From assembly GCF_033115175.1 (NCBI RefSeq), contig NC_084834.1, positions 78,574,462 through 78,638,461 on the forward strand: a DNA stretch of 64,000 nt, written 5' to 3'. Shown piece after piece: positions 47,642 to 58,879 of the stretch (its first letter is position 1; every line of letters begins with the position of its first letter). Under the pieces are notes generated by a model. The model was not told the DNA's origin. It did no database searches and worked only from the letters and a program-made list of their open reading frames with translations. Source of the DNA: Lepus europaeus. Its lineage: Eukaryota > Chordata > Mammalia > Lagomorpha > Leporidae. Both the position numbers and the translations under genes were made by a program.

Positions 47642-48424
47642 TTTAATTTTTGAATTATAATATCTTACCTTTTTTCTTTTATGCTAATGGGTATTTCTTA
47701 ATGCCTCTGCATTTTAGTAATTATGAACTTATAGTTTATATCTTCTCAGTGATGTGTAGGTTCTACCTTGCCCTTTGGTCCCTGACCAAAACTGTCATTA
47801 AGTCAATAATGTGTGAGTATGGCCCTTTAGGAAAGATACCGTGCAAATTTGTGAAGTATTGCATATTTAAAACAATAAGTAAAAAATAATTCAAAGATAT
47901 ATATTACAATCAATGTCATCTTACAATCCAGAAAGTAGAATATTCAGGGAAACATAATCTCATAAGGGGTAGAAAAGGCTCACCTCAGATTCTCATGGGA
48001 AAAAGACTATTTGTATTTCACTCAATAGGCAGCTGAGTGCAACTATTGGGCTTCTGAATGGAGTGCTGTAATTAGGCTTGTGACAAAAACTTTCAGCAGT
48101 GTGAAGGGTAGACTGAATAGAAATGCCTGATTGGAGCTGGGAAGATCAATTAGACTGCTATTGCAATAATTTAGATGAAAGGCTATGAAGATCCAAAGTG
48201 GGACAACTAGAGTGGAAATAAAGAGGATGGGGCCGATTTAAAGCCTGGTAAGTCTTTAACAGTTACAATAAAAAGCAACTAAATCAGGATAGCCCAGGTA
48301 CTGGGTTTAAGACTTTAAGGAAATCTGAAAGGATGAAAACAGGCCCACAGTGCTTCCTTCTCCTGGATGGAAACTAGGGAATATTTCTTGAGCTCATATC
48401 AAGAAGCTGGAAGCTCATGAGACC
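47642..48424. other. Unassigned intergenic DNA, possibly old L1 body
   Basis: No clear element, but the L1-like 3' end that follows suggests that part of this stretch could be its upstream sequence. Confidence 0.3.
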
Positions 48425-48530
48425 GCATCAGTTAAAGCTGGGTGCTGGGTAAATGAAATTCATTACTATTCCTACAATTTTTGTGTACTCTTTGGAATTT
48501 TCCATAATAAAAGTTCTTCTAAATACAGAA
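48425..48530 (+). repeat. Old mammalian L1 3' end
   Basis: GAAATTCATTACTATTCC, TTTTTGTGTACTCTTTGG and AATTTTCCATAATAAAAG match the end of L1M-type elements. Confidence 0.5.
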
Positions 48531-48559
48531 GAATTTGGACTAAGCTGGAAAAAAAAAAT

Positions 48560-48885
48560 AGAGAGGCAAAACCTTAGCGGTTAAGAGCACAATCTCTTAG
48601 CATGACTGTTATATTCTGGTATTTAGCCATAGCAAGGTACCTGAATTTCATTTCTGACTCTGGCTCCTGACTCCATATTTCTGCCAATGCAAACTCTAGG
48701 AGGTATAAATGATGGCTCAAATAAGCAGACTCCTGGCACCCATATGGGGAACTTGGATTGAGTTCCAACTCCTGGATCCAGCCCTGACCCATGCTATGAA
48801 CATTTGGGGAGTAAGCCAGCAGATGAGAGCACTCTGTCTCTCTGCCTCTCAAACAAAAATTATTTTTTAAAAAGATAAGTTTATT
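48560..48885 (+). repeat. CSINE, old
   Basis: GAGGCAAAACCTTAGCGGTTAAG head, GGGGAGTAAGCCAGCAGATG and a short CTCTCAAACAAAAATT tail. Confidence 0.7.
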
Positions 48886-48914
48886 TTGGTACAAAAGAAT
48901 TAAAAGCCATACAT

Positions 48915-49050
48915 ACAGGGGGTCTTTGGATACTTCCTGGAAAATGCAGATTATGAAAAAACTGTGATTTTGAAATTTTTTGCCCCAAAATAAACTTTTC
49001 TTTTTGTTTTCTTTTCCACAAACTTTTTGCAGTAGTGTGACGTATATATT
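48915..49050 (+). repeat. Unnamed interspersed repeat, A/T-rich
   Basis: CTGGAAAATGCAGATTATG, CCCCAAAATAAACTTTTC and TTTTCCACAAACTTTTTGC form a block order that I have met in other mammalian genomes but cannot name. Confidence 0.35.
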
Positions 49051-49129
49051 GATTTGCAGCTACAGTTTATTCTCCAAGGCAGGTCATAGAAGTTATAATT
49101 TTCACCAGCCTTTGGCTGGCTATGGAGAA

Positions 49130-49575
49130 ATTTTCTGATGTATCTTTGCCCAAAAGAAAATCATAAGACCCTCCTCATTCTAGAAGGTTCCTGCCCCATG
49201 CAAGAGGAAGGAGAGCTAAAGAATGTGAGCAGACTCAGGCCTTGGAGATTCACCAGCCAGACTATCAGTAGTCATTCCCACGTAATGAAGTCTCCGTAAG
49301 AACTCAAAGGACAGGATTCAGAGAGCTTCCAAGTATCTGAAGATGTGGTTCGTGGACCTTGGGGCTCCCAGAGAGAGCATGGAAACTCTGCACCCCTTCC
49401 CTGATACCTCGTGCTGTGCATCTCTTCATCTGTATCCTTTGTAATGCCCTTTATTCATAAGCTGGTAATTGTTCCCCTGAGTTTTTTGAGGCAGCCTGGC
49501 AAATTAATAGAACTCAAGGAAGGTGTCATGGAAATCCCAACTCATAGCTAGCTGGTCAGAAGCACAGGTGAAATG
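49130..49575 (+). mobile_element. Ancient ERV solo LTR, 3' truncated
   Basis: CACGTAATGAAGTCTCCGTAAG, AGGACAGGATTCAGAGAGC, ATCTCTTCATCTGTATCC and CAAATTAATAGAACTCAAGG, ending near GGTCAGAAGCACAGGTG, follow the order of a mammalian ERV LTR. Non-coding. Class not assigned. Confidence 0.55.
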
Positions 49576-49613
49576 GTACCAAGATGCTTGCCCCTGTATC
49601 TAAAATGTGAGGA

Positions 49614-49832
49614 GAGGACAGACATTTGGTGCAGTGTTCAACCTGCTGCTTTGGCCTGCCACATCCCATTTTGGATTACTTGGGTTCAAGTCCTGACCTC
49701 ATTCCATATTCTTCCTGCTAATGTATTATATCTAGGGAGGCAGCAGGTGATAATTCAAATAATTGGGTCCCTGGCACCAATGTAGAGGACACAGATTGAA
49801 TTCCTGACTCCTAGCTTTGGCCTGGTTCACAA
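49614..49832 (+). repeat. CSINE, old, 3' truncated
   Basis: AGGACAGACATTTGGTGCAGTG head, GGGTTCAAGTCCTGAC B box; stops after CTTTGGCCTGG. Confidence 0.65.
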
Positions 49833-49956
49833 AGGGAAAGTTTTCTTACTCCATAAAGAGCTTCTAAAGTCAATAATGAAATGACCTAAAAACTCCATAG
49901 AAAATGGACAAAGACATGAACAGATACATCATCCAAGGAAATTTACATATAATTTT

Positions 49957-50272
49957 TTAATTAAAGATTTATTTATTTATTTGAAATGTAGAGTTACACA
50001 GAGAGAGGGAACCACAGAGAGAGAGAGAGAAATCTTTCATGTGCTGGTTTACTCCCCAAATGGCCGCAATTTCCGGGGCTCCAAAGCCAGGATCCAGGAA
50101 CTTCCTCTGGGTGGCAGGGGCTGAAGCCCTTGAGCCATCTCCCACTGCTTTTCCCAGGCTATTAGCAGGGAGCTGGATGGGATGTGGAGCAGCAAGGAGT
50201 TGAACCATATAGGATGCTGGTGCTGTAGGTGGCAACTTAACCTGCTGCTGCGCCACAGGGCCAGCCCCTGTA
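49957..50272 (-). repeat. CSINE
   Basis: TTAAAGATTTATTTATTTATTTGAAATG start, CTGCGCCACAGGGCCAGCCCC end. Confidence 0.92.
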
Positions 50273-50625
50273 TTCTCCTTAAAAATGAGAAGAAGCCTTC
50301 AACTTACTCATTAGAAGATGTATGTAAATGAAAACATTATAATACTGTATTTCATGAAATTACAGTAGCACAAAAGTTTGATATTTTACTTTGTCAGGAT
50401 ATGAGGCAGCAGGCATTGCCATATGCTACTGAGAGTCTTAATTCATTCAACCTCTGCCTAGAATGTTTTATAATATCTCTAAAAAATTATACATGCACAT
50501 GAACTTTTACCAAACAATTCCTCTTCTGAAGGCTATTGCATAGACACACATGTGAAATGATATAGCATAATGGAAATTTATCAAACCATCCTTTGCATTA
50601 GAAAAATATTTAAAAAGGGAACATT
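50273..50625. other. Unassigned intergenic DNA
   Basis: AT-rich, nothing recognised. Confidence 0.4.
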
Positions 50626-50884
50626 GGGCCCGGCACTGTGGCGCAGCAGGTTAACACCCTGGCCTAAAGCGCTGGCATCCCCTGTGGGCACCAGTTCGAG
50701 ACCCAGCTGCTCCACTTCCTATCCAGCTCTCTTCTATGGCCTGGGAAAGCAATAAGAAGATGGCCCAAATCCTTGGGCCCCTGCACCCATGTGGGAGACC
50801 CAGAAGAAGCTCCTGGCTCCTGGCTTCGGATTGGCACAGCTCCAGCCGTTGCAGCTAATTGGGGAGTGAACCATCAGATGGAAG

Positions 50885-50920
<36 letters not shown>

Positions 50921-50973
50921 TTCTCTTCTCTCTTTGTAACTCTGACTTTCAAATAAATAAATAATTTTTTTTT
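50626..50973 (+). repeat. CSINE
   Basis: GGGCCCGGCACTGTGGCGCAGC head, a long (CT)n at 50888-50919, tail AAATAAATAAATAATT. Flanks TTTAAAAAGGGAACATT / TTTAAAAAGGAACATT form the TSD. Confidence 0.95.
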
Positions 50974-51035
50974 TAAAAAGGAACATTACAGGGATAGGGA
51001 CTGGTTGAATAATGAGAATCAAAACAGAAGAAACA

Positions 51036-51362
51036 GGTTCTGGGGTGATGCTGGCATCCTATATGAGTACCTATTCAAGTCCCAGCTGTTCCACTTTCCA
51101 TCCAGCTCCCTGCTAATGGGCCTGGGAAAGCAGCAGAAAATGGCACAAGTACTTGGGCCCCTGCTACCCATGTGAGACACCCAAATGGAATTTCATGCTC
51201 CTGGCTTCAGCCTGTCCCAGTCCCAGCTGTTGCAGCCATTTGGTGAGTGAATGAATGTATGAAAGGTCTCTCTTGCTTTCTCCTTCTGTCTCTTCAGCCA
51301 CCCTCTACACTCTCCCTGTAACTGCATTTCAAACAAATAAATAAATCTTTTTTAAAAAGAAA
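51036..51362 (+). repeat. CSINE, head diverged
   Basis: TTCTGGGGTGATGCTGGCATCC, TTCAAGTCCCAGCTG and tail CAAACAAATAAATAAATC. Confidence 0.8.
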
Positions 51363-51553
51363 TAAATAGGATCTGGAGTTCTACAACACAGTGGGATGAA
51401 TATAGTCCACAAAAATGCATTATATACTGCATGAAGAATCGGAAGACAGGAACTGGTAAGTGCCAAACAAAGAAAAGATAAAGAAATAAAAATGCTAATT
51501 GCCTGATTTTATTAGTTTATGCCAGGTATACACATGTTGAAATATTGCACTGT

Positions 51554-51863
51554 GGACCAGGTGTTTAGCCTGTTGGTTAAAATGCCAACATCCCACATTG
51601 GAACTCCTAGATTCGATTCTAGACTCTGATCTTAATTCCAGCTCCTGCCAGTGCAGACCCTGGGAGTCAGGGGTGATAGCTCAAGTAATTGGGTTCCTAC
51701 CACCCTTGTATGAGACCTAGATTAAGTTTTTGGCTCCTGGCTCCTGGCTCCAGCCCCAGCCATTACAGGCATTTGGGGAGTGAACCTCAAATAGGACAGG
51801 AGCTCTGTTTGTCTCTCTATCTCCATCTCTGTATCTCTCAAATAAATAAAAATTTAAAAAAAA
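51554..51863 (+). repeat. CSINE, TSD 15 bp
   Basis: GGACCAGGTGTTTAGCCTGTTGG head. Flanked by GAAATATTGCACTGT at 51539-51553 and 51864-51878. Confidence 0.93.
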
Positions 51864-52038
51864 GAAATATTGCACTGTAACCCATAAATGTACAAGTATT
51901 ACATGTTAGTCAAAAAATTTCTTAAACTTAAAATAAGCAAACACAGAAAAGACTGTATTAAACTGGTCAAATAATTTATTATTCGTCTATAAAATAAATC
52001 AGTGCATCTTTGCAGATAATAGGTCTTTCTATATTCTT

Positions 52039-52356
52039 TTTTTTTTTTTTTTTTGACAGGCAGAGTGAACAGTGAGAGAGAGAGACAAAGGTCCTCCTTT
52101 TCCATTGGTTCACCCCCCAGTGGCCGCTGCGACATCCGAAGTGATCCGAAGCCAGGAGCTAGGTGCCTCTCCTGGTCTCCCATGCGGGTGCAGGGCCCAA
52201 GAACTTGGGCTATCCTCCACTGCACTCCCGGGCCACAGCAGAGAGCTGGACTAGAAGAGGAGCAACCGGAACAGAATCCAGCGCCCCAGCCAGGACTAGA
52301 ACCGGGGTGCCAGTGCCACAGGCAGAGGATTAGCCTAGTGAGCCGCAGTGCCGGCC
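52039..52356 (-). repeat. CSINE, young, TSD 11 bp
   Basis: T tract, GACAGGCAGAGTGAACAG, end GAGCCGCAGTGCCGGCC. Flanked by TCTATATTCTT at 52028-52038 and 52357-52367. Confidence 0.95.
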
Positions 52357-52392
52357 TCTATATTCTTAGTGGTGGCATCTACAAATGTGCTA

Positions 52393-52415
52393 AAAAAAAA
52401 AAAAAAAAAAAAAAA
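52393..52415 (+). repeat. Poly-A run
   Basis: More than 20 consecutive A with no SINE or gene upstream of it, so not the tail of a recognised element. Confidence 0.7.
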
Positions 52416-52900
52416 AGATAACACAACCAGCAGTATATATAATATACTCACATTTGTGTGCATGGATAGTTTGAATATATACTACTTTGTATATGTACTT
52501 TATGTACTTATATACTCAAAAATAAGCAGTAGTACAGAGATACAATTTTTAAAGGTACGTTTAGTGAAGTTATCAGCTAGATAAGTAAGGAATGTGAATT
52601 TCTTCCATCTCCTACTGTCCATCCTACGTTTCTCTAGTTCTCCCTCCATGTTGGCTTTGTCCTAAAGCTTGTTCCTTATGGTCAGGAGATAGCCATAGTA
52701 GTACGAGTACTCAAAGACACAACTTATAGCAAGAAAAGTATAGTGTTGCTTCAGGCTCAATGTGCTCTGAGTGAAGAAATCTTCCCAAAAGCCCTCTAGT
52801 GGCCATCACCTAAATGCCACATTGGCTGGTTTTGGTATACCTGCCCAGTCCTCACCTTACCACTGGAAAAAATAATTGGGTTTACCATAAACAGCTCAAA
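52416..52900. other. Unassigned intergenic DNA
   Basis: Nothing recognised. Confidence 0.4.
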
Positions 52901-53104
52901 CCAGTGATGCTCAACCTGGGGTGATTTAGCCTCCAGAGGTACTTGACAGTTTCTAAAGGTATTTTTGGTGTCACATGATAGACAAAAGGTGCAAATTCTA
53001 CCATTGAGTAGAATCCAGCATTAGTGCTAAACACTCTACAGTGCCTAGAAATGCTCTCCTAAGCAAGAATTACCTAACTCCAAATGTTGACAGTGTGGTA
53101 ACTG
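52901..53104 (+). mobile_element. MER20 (hAT-Charlie DNA transposon)
   Basis: CCAGTGATGCTCAACCTGGGG, GCCTCCAGAGGTACTTGACAG, TTTTTGGTGTCACATG, CTAAACACTCTACAGTGC and AAATGTTGACAGTG follow MER20 from end to end. Non-coding. Confidence 0.85.
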
Positions 53105-53327
53105 ACTCAGATAGACCCATGTTGGTAAGTCAACCTCCATGACCTCTGCAAAAACCTTGACTTGAATAAGGTCAAATTTCTCTGCTTATCCTCTCAGTTA
53201 TGCCGCCTCTTCTAACTTCCTACCATGGGTGATGTACCTCTGCTTTTGTCTAGAATGAGGAAACTATAAGAAGGTACCAGTAGGACCACATGGTGAAAGA
53301 GTAGGACTCCAGAAGATGAGAACTGCT
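53105..53327. other. Unassigned intergenic DNA
   Basis: Nothing recognised. Confidence 0.4.
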
Positions 53328-53640
53328 GGGGCCAGTGTTGTGGAACAGCAAGTTAAGCTGCCACCTCCGTGTTGGCATCCCATATGGATGCCAGTTCAAG
53401 TCCTGGCCGCTCCACTTCCCATGCAGCTCCCTGCTAATGTGCCTGGGAAAAGCAGATGATGGCCCAAGTGTTTGGGCTCCTGTACCCATGTGGGAGATCC
53501 AGATAAAGCTCCAGGCTCCTGGCTTCAGCCTGGCCCAACCCTAGCTGTTGTAGCCACTTGGGGAATGAACCAGCAGATGGAAAATCCCTCTGTCTCTCCC
53601 TCTCTCTCTGACTTTCAAAGAAATGAATATTTTTTAAAAA
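53328..53640 (+). repeat. CSINE
   Basis: GGGGCCAGTGTTGTGGAACAGC head, short CT run, tail CAAAGAAATGAATATT. AGAACTGCTG flanks suggest the TSD. Confidence 0.9.
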
Positions 53641-53842
53641 AGGTAAGAACTGCTGTTTTCATATGGAGATAGCTAAGCTATAGATCTATAGATATTCTCT
53701 ATATTAAGTAGGGAAAATAAAAAGGAGAGACTATTTGAGAACAGCAAAATAATTGCTAAAATTTAATTTATTGTATTTGGAGGATGAGAGAGAGTCCATC
53801 ACTGGAGGGATGATGACAAGATTTTTAGAAAAACAGAGACTG

Positions 53843-54941
53843 ACTGGAAATGGACCTGCCCTGGAGTCGAAGGATGCCCAGGTCAGAGCCACATATCTTC
53901 TTGGCTCTAAGCTGAAAAGCCCTTCACTCAGCCCAGCTTCCAAAGTGACCATTGCAGCTGAGGGGACGGCCAAGTAGGGTCAGCAACATCACAGGCAGAA
54001 CTGTAAATTTCTTGTTAGAGATGCCCCCTGCCTTTACCTGGCCAGCTCTCCTCCCAGGCCAGCTAAGTAATGAAAGTCAACAGGGTGCCTTCCCCCAGGA
54101 GGTTCACACCTCCCTTAGGATGTACCCCATGTGAAGAGATAGATAGGTCTGGGCCTCTTAACTTACAAGGCTTAAAGCCCACCAGATTATTATCAAGTCC
54201 CTTCTGTCAGGTTCTATTTGCCTCTCAATCAGAAAACTTAATTGTAGCTTAGACAGCACCTTTCTTAGCTCCTCTAATAATGACTCTGTCCTTTGTTCTA
54301 GACCCTGTCTAGCACACTTGGCCCTCATTCCTTAGTAATCATAACCTCTACCACCAATGGCTCTACTCCCAACCTGTGTGTACTGATGGTCCTCTTCCCC
54401 ACTTAATGCTGTATGATTGTTCAGACCTGGTTAATGCCACTCTTAGGATCATTGGTTACTATCCTCACCCTGTCTTTTATGATTTTGTCTAAATATGATC
54501 AGAGTCGGCGAACTTGGAAGGCTTCCATAGCCTTGGCAACTCATGACAAGAGCCTAGGGTGGTTACTGGCACCATAAACTAGAGTGTCAATTTGTTGGGT
54601 CAACAACAGGAGTCACTGTGCACTTGCTCCTCATGTGGGATCTCTGTCCTTAATGTGCTGTACATTGTGATTTAATGCTATAACTAGTACTCAAATAGTA
54701 TGTTTCACTTTGTGTTTCTATGTGGGTGCAAACTGTTGAAGTCTTTACTTAATATATACTAAATTGATCTTCTGTATATAAAGAGAATTGAAAATGAACC
54801 TTGATGTGAATGGAAGGGGAGAGGGAGCGGGAGATGGGAGGGTTGCAGGTGGGAGGGAAGTTGTGGGAGGGGGAAGCCATTGTAATCCATAAGCTGTACA
54901 TTGGAAATTTATATTCATTAAATAAAAGTTAAAAAAGAAAA
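53843..54941 (+). mobile_element. L1 3' end, young, 5'-truncated, TSD 16 bp
   Basis: About 1.1 kb of rabbit L1 3' sequence ending GGGAGAGGGAGCGGGAGATG (G-rich tract), TGGAAATTTATATTCATTAAATAAAAG and A tail. Flanked by perfect AGAAAAACAGAGACTG at 53827-53842 and 54942-54957. The 5' part (about 53850-54060) probably holds the last ORF2 or early 3' UTR sequence. It matches the minus-strand copy at 30198-30957 with only about 2 differences in an 80-bp stretch that I compared. Confidence 0.9.
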
Positions 54942-55045
54942 AGAAAAACAGAGACTGGAAGATGACCTTATTATTAACCAGGGTAAAAAATTCAGGAAAA
55001 CAAACATTTTGATGAGGTAAAAGAAGACTCATATGGTGTTTTAGT

Positions 55046-55386
55046 TGTTTTTAAGATTTAGTTATTAATTTGAAAGAGTTACACACAAAGAGACAGAAAC
55101 AGAGAGAGAGAGAGATCCTCATCCACTGGTTCACTCGGCTGGTTCACAATGGCTGAGGCTGGGCTGGGGCTGGGACTGGGCCAGGCTTGAGCCAGGAGCT
55201 TCATTGGGGTCTCCCACATGGGTGTCAGGGACCCAAACATTTGGGTCATCTTCCACAGCTTTTCCCAATCCATTAGCAGAGAGCTGAATCTAAAGTGGAG
55301 TATCTGGGACTCAAACTGGTGCCTATATAAGACACTCGCGTTGCAGGTTGTGGCTTTATCTGCTAGGCCATGACACTGATGTGAGC
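55046..55386 (-). repeat. CSINE
   Basis: TTTTTAAGATTTAGTTATTAATTTG start with a GGCTGGG-rich middle, end GGCCATGACACTGATG. Confidence 0.85.
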
Positions 55387-55429
55387 AGGGAGATTGCAAA
55401 CAAAGAGGAGCTGAGGGCTACTAGTATGT

Positions 55430-55930
55430 GCACCACAGCCCCACACGCACCACCCTTACCCCCACCCTGTTCCCTGCAAGCTGCTGCTGCCCAGGTTCCA
55501 CTGCTAAGACCCAGGACTGGCTAGAAATATCCAATATGGTTGCAGACTGTGTTCCTGCAAGGATCTCTAGGTTATTACAGTGTTGTTATAATAAAATTAC
55601 CATGGCTGACACAATCACCCCCCTCATGCATCTGATGCCATGACATTTCCAAGATTTAAAATAAAAAAAAGGGGGAGCAAAGAAACTGGTAGTATTCAAG
55701 GCTGGCCCCAAACTCCACTCTCTGAATATTCAGTTAAGTCTCACCCCAACCACCACTCACTATGTCTCCAGATAGTATGGTCTCAAAACTTGTTTGTTTC
55801 AGTTCTCTCTCTTGAAGTTGTTCAGGCTCATTCCTGGAGTTTGTACTTTCACTTTAAACTAATCTCATTTGTATCTGTGTCTCTTCCTTGAATTCTTTGT
55901 CATGTGGAGACAAGAACTTGGACCAAGCCT
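55430..55930 (+). mobile_element. Possible ERV LTR
   Basis: ATGCCATGACATTTCCAAG, a polypurine AAAAAAAAGGGGGAG, TTTGTATCTGTGTCTCTTCC and GTGGAGACAAGAACTTGG resemble gammaretroviral-class LTR blocks (U3 to U5). Limits and class uncertain; no flanking coding sequence. Confidence 0.35.
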
Positions 55931-56345
55931 AGCCAGGGGCCACCTGCACAACTTTTTAGACTATGTACCTTCATCAGCATTCATCTGGCTGTAATGATCA
56001 GCATTAATTTTATAGGGTTGAACTTGAGTATTATGACCTGTTCAGTAGTGGCAAATGTCATGACTTTGTTAGTATGACAAAGGGAGATTCTTGGACTACA
56101 GGTCAGTTCCCATGCTTGCATTCTAGGGCCTGAGTAATGCAGGCAACACACAGTCAAATTCATCCTTCTGGGCATTTCTTTTTAGGATGAGGAGGAGACC
56201 ACCAACAGTCCCATCCCCTTTGTTAAAACATTTTTTTGTTATTGTTCAAGCCGACTACATTGCATCCACTTAGTTTTAAGCTTCTTGGTTACAAATCACA
56301 ACCATTTTGCACTTCCCTAAACTTACACCCAAGTCATCATGATTG
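55931..56345. other. Unassigned intergenic DNA
   Basis: Nothing recognised; may include more of the neighbouring LTR. Confidence 0.35.
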
Positions 56346-56652
56346 AATTTTAAAAAACTTTATTTTATTTATTTGAAAGGCGGATTTACAGAGAGAGAAG
56401 AAAAGACACAGATATCTTCCATTCCCTGGTTCACTTCCCAAAAAGCTGCAACAACCAAAGCCAAGAGCTTCTTCCAGGTCTCCCATGTGGGTATAAGGGC
56501 CCAAACAATTGGGCCATCCTCTGCTGCATTTCCAGGCGCATAAGCAAGAAGCTGGTTCAGAAATGGAGCAGCTGGGACTCAAACTAGTACCCATATGAGA
56601 TACTGGTGCTGCAGGTGATGGCTTAAGCTGTTACACCTCAATGCCAGCCCCA
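56346..56652 (-). repeat. CSINE
   Basis: TTTAAAAAACTTTATTTTATTTATTTG start, CCTCAATGCCAGCCCC end. Confidence 0.88.
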
Positions 56653-56734
56653 TCGTTATTAAATTTTGGTAATTTCTACTTATTATTGGGGGAGCTATCT
56701 CTGATATGGCATTTCACTTTGAATTTTTTTTTTT

Positions 56735-57090
56735 AATGAGTGCTTTATTAGCCAGAAACTGAGAGCAGGCTCATGCCTCTAGATCTCTGGACCCCAAGCA
56801 GAGGCAAGGGTCGGGCTTTTAAAGCTGAAAACTGCCTTCGCATTTGGAGAGAAACAAATAGGAACAAGGTACAGGGAGTAACATTTGGCCGTTATTGTTT
56901 TATAAAACAATTGCAGATGCTGTTCAGAACAATTACAGGTGCTGGGTGTACTGCCAAACAGGATTCAGCGGGGAGACTTCACAGAGCCACAGCCTGGGTT
57001 TTGAAAAGTCCTGGAGTTGTTCACATGGAGTGGGTGAAAATAGAGACATCGGCCAATATGGAGTCACTTCAGTTTCTCCTTCCACTTCAT
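56735..57090 (-). promoter_or_regulatory. ERV LTR (U3-R only)
   Basis: Follows the polypurine tract directly, contains the TATA-like box and poly-A signal, and stops at the A run where U5 should begin. Confidence 0.6.
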
Positions 57091-57212
57091 TCCCCACTTC
57101 TTTTTAGTAAAGATTCAAAGCATTTGGTCATCTTCATTGTCCAAAGGGTTATAATGAGCACTTAAATGAGTTTAACAGAAGCTATGCATTGCTTGATAAA
57201 GTTAGCAACCAG

Positions 57213-57515
57213 TTAAGGATACAAGGACCAACAATTACTAGCCTGATGAGAACAAGTGAGTCCAAGACAAGTTAGGAGGGTAGTCAGCCAGGGATTCCAG
57301 TTGAACCAGATATGGTACCAGGAGATGTTTATTTCTCCTTTTTGTCGGCATTCTAGATTTTCTTTTGTAGGATGTCCTATTATGCCTGATTTGTTGTAAA
57401 AATAGCAGGATTCATCTGATGCCACACAGAAACCCCCTGTCTATTTTGTAGGACAACCTCTGCAAGAGACACTATCTGGCTATGTAACAGAACAATAGAA
57501 GATTGGTCACCTTGA
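57213..57515 (-). pseudogene. ERV env transmembrane subunit remnant
   Basis: The upstream frame ends with a VSLAEVVLQNRQG heptad/immunosuppressive-region start. After a frameshift at the run of five C (57433-57437), the other frame gives CVASDESCYFY and later WNPWLTTLL, the Cys motif and membrane-proximal region of gammaretrovirus-type TM proteins. About ten residues of the usual segment are missing at the shift. A TM protein normally mediates fusion; this copy has a frameshift and a deletion and cannot be functional. Confidence 0.82.
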
Positions 57516-57960
57516 ATTGTTGAAGAACTTAGAAACTATCAGTCCAAAGGCGAATGTTCTAATTCCAGGATATTTAGTTGTGGAAGTAACAATTAGAGAA
57601 ATAGACCAGTCCACTAGCAGTCTTAGCTTGGGGTTATACTTTTGTCTGCTACTGTACCCGTGATAGCTCTGCTAGGCCAAATGGATTACAGATCACCCTA
57701 TGCTTGGTCCCAAAGCTATAGCATTTTAACTTATATTTAGGAACATGCTCCCCAAGACAAGGAAGATGGGAGATGGAGAGGTGAAAGGCTTCTCACCACT
57801 TGTTTTGCCAATAGAATTTGGTCATGTCCCTCTAGATGACCCCTCTCTTCCTGATTACCTCTTGGTGGTTTCCTGTTCTTCTCTGCCAGAGGGCATCAGT
57901 TGGGACCATCCAATCTATTAAATAGATTCTATTGAATTGGGATTTCAAAGGAGAAGGGGT

Positions 57961-58577
57961 CAAGGTCCTGGCTTCTTTCTACTAAGGAAGCTTACTGATT
58001 TCTATAAAAATTTGCATACCAAGGGGATCAAAAAGGTAACCTGTGTAAGGCACAAAATAAAGGGCAAAGAGTGTCTCTTTTCTTATATTTACATAACTAA
58101 AAGCAGTCACACTAGTGGTTCTTAGAAAAAAATGTGCTGTAATGTGAAATTCTATCTCCAGTTGGAGTAGAAGTTGATAATTTTTTTAGTTTGTGAAGAC
58201 AAATATCTTTTTTCACCTAATCAGGTAATGAATGCATTACATTTTCTCATTCTGTTCTCACTTGGCAGCATGCCTTGCTTGTAGCTCTGTGAATCACCCA
58301 AGTTTACCCCACACACACCTCCCATTTTTGTTATTATTTAAATTATTGATCTAGTGCAACAACTTGGTACTTAGAAATATTTGAATCATTCCTAACCAAC
58401 TTCCTCTTGCCTTAGAATCTTCTAAACACTTATTTTTCTTTCTTTTTATCTAGACTCAAATGCATTTTCTGATCTTGTATCAGTACCTCACCAGTTTCAT
58501 CAGCTTGAATGACATTTGTCTTATAGATACTCTCCTCAGAGTCTAAGAGCTATTTTTCTCCTCATTTTAAATATTAT
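57961..58577. other. Unassigned intergenic DNA
   Basis: The right limit of the ERV is uncertain, so the first 150 bp may belong to it. Otherwise nothing recognised. Confidence 0.35.
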
Positions 58578-58578
58578 T

Positions 58579-58836
58579 TTTGTGGCTGCTGCTGTGGCTT
58601 AGTGAGGCCACTACCTGCAGTGCCAGCATCCCATATGAGCACTGTTTGGAATCCCAGCTGCTCCATTTCCAATCCAGCTCCCTGATAATGTACCTGGGAA
58701 GGCAGTGAAAGATGGCCCAAGGCTTTGGACCCCTGCACCCACATGGGAGACTCAGGAGAAGTTTCTGGTTCCTGGCTTCAGCTCAGCCCAGCTGTGGCCG
58801 TTGCAGCCATTTATGGTGTGAGCCAGCAAATGGAAG

Positions 58837-58879
<43 letters not shown>

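Larger units (their letters stand above)
56724..57960 (-). mobile_element. Gammaretrovirus-like ERV, env 3' part plus U3-R
   Basis: Read on the minus strand: degraded env (57960 to about 57110), a polypurine tract (AAAAAGAAGTGGGGAATG near 57106-57089), a ~350 bp U3-R with a TTTAAAAG TATA-like box near 56820, an AATAAA at 56749-56744, then an 11-A run at 56734-56724. U5 is absent. An old, broken endogenous copy. Confidence 0.75.

Noticed and set aside
52393..52415. Poly-A run as the tail of a retrocopy
   Set aside because: The upstream sequence is the end of a minus-strand CSINE and a few tens of bp of unique DNA; no TSD pair around a retrocopy was found.
57213..57515. A preserved (domesticated) env gene
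   Set aside because: Frameshift at 57433-57437, missing segment and upstream stops; no long reading frame survives.
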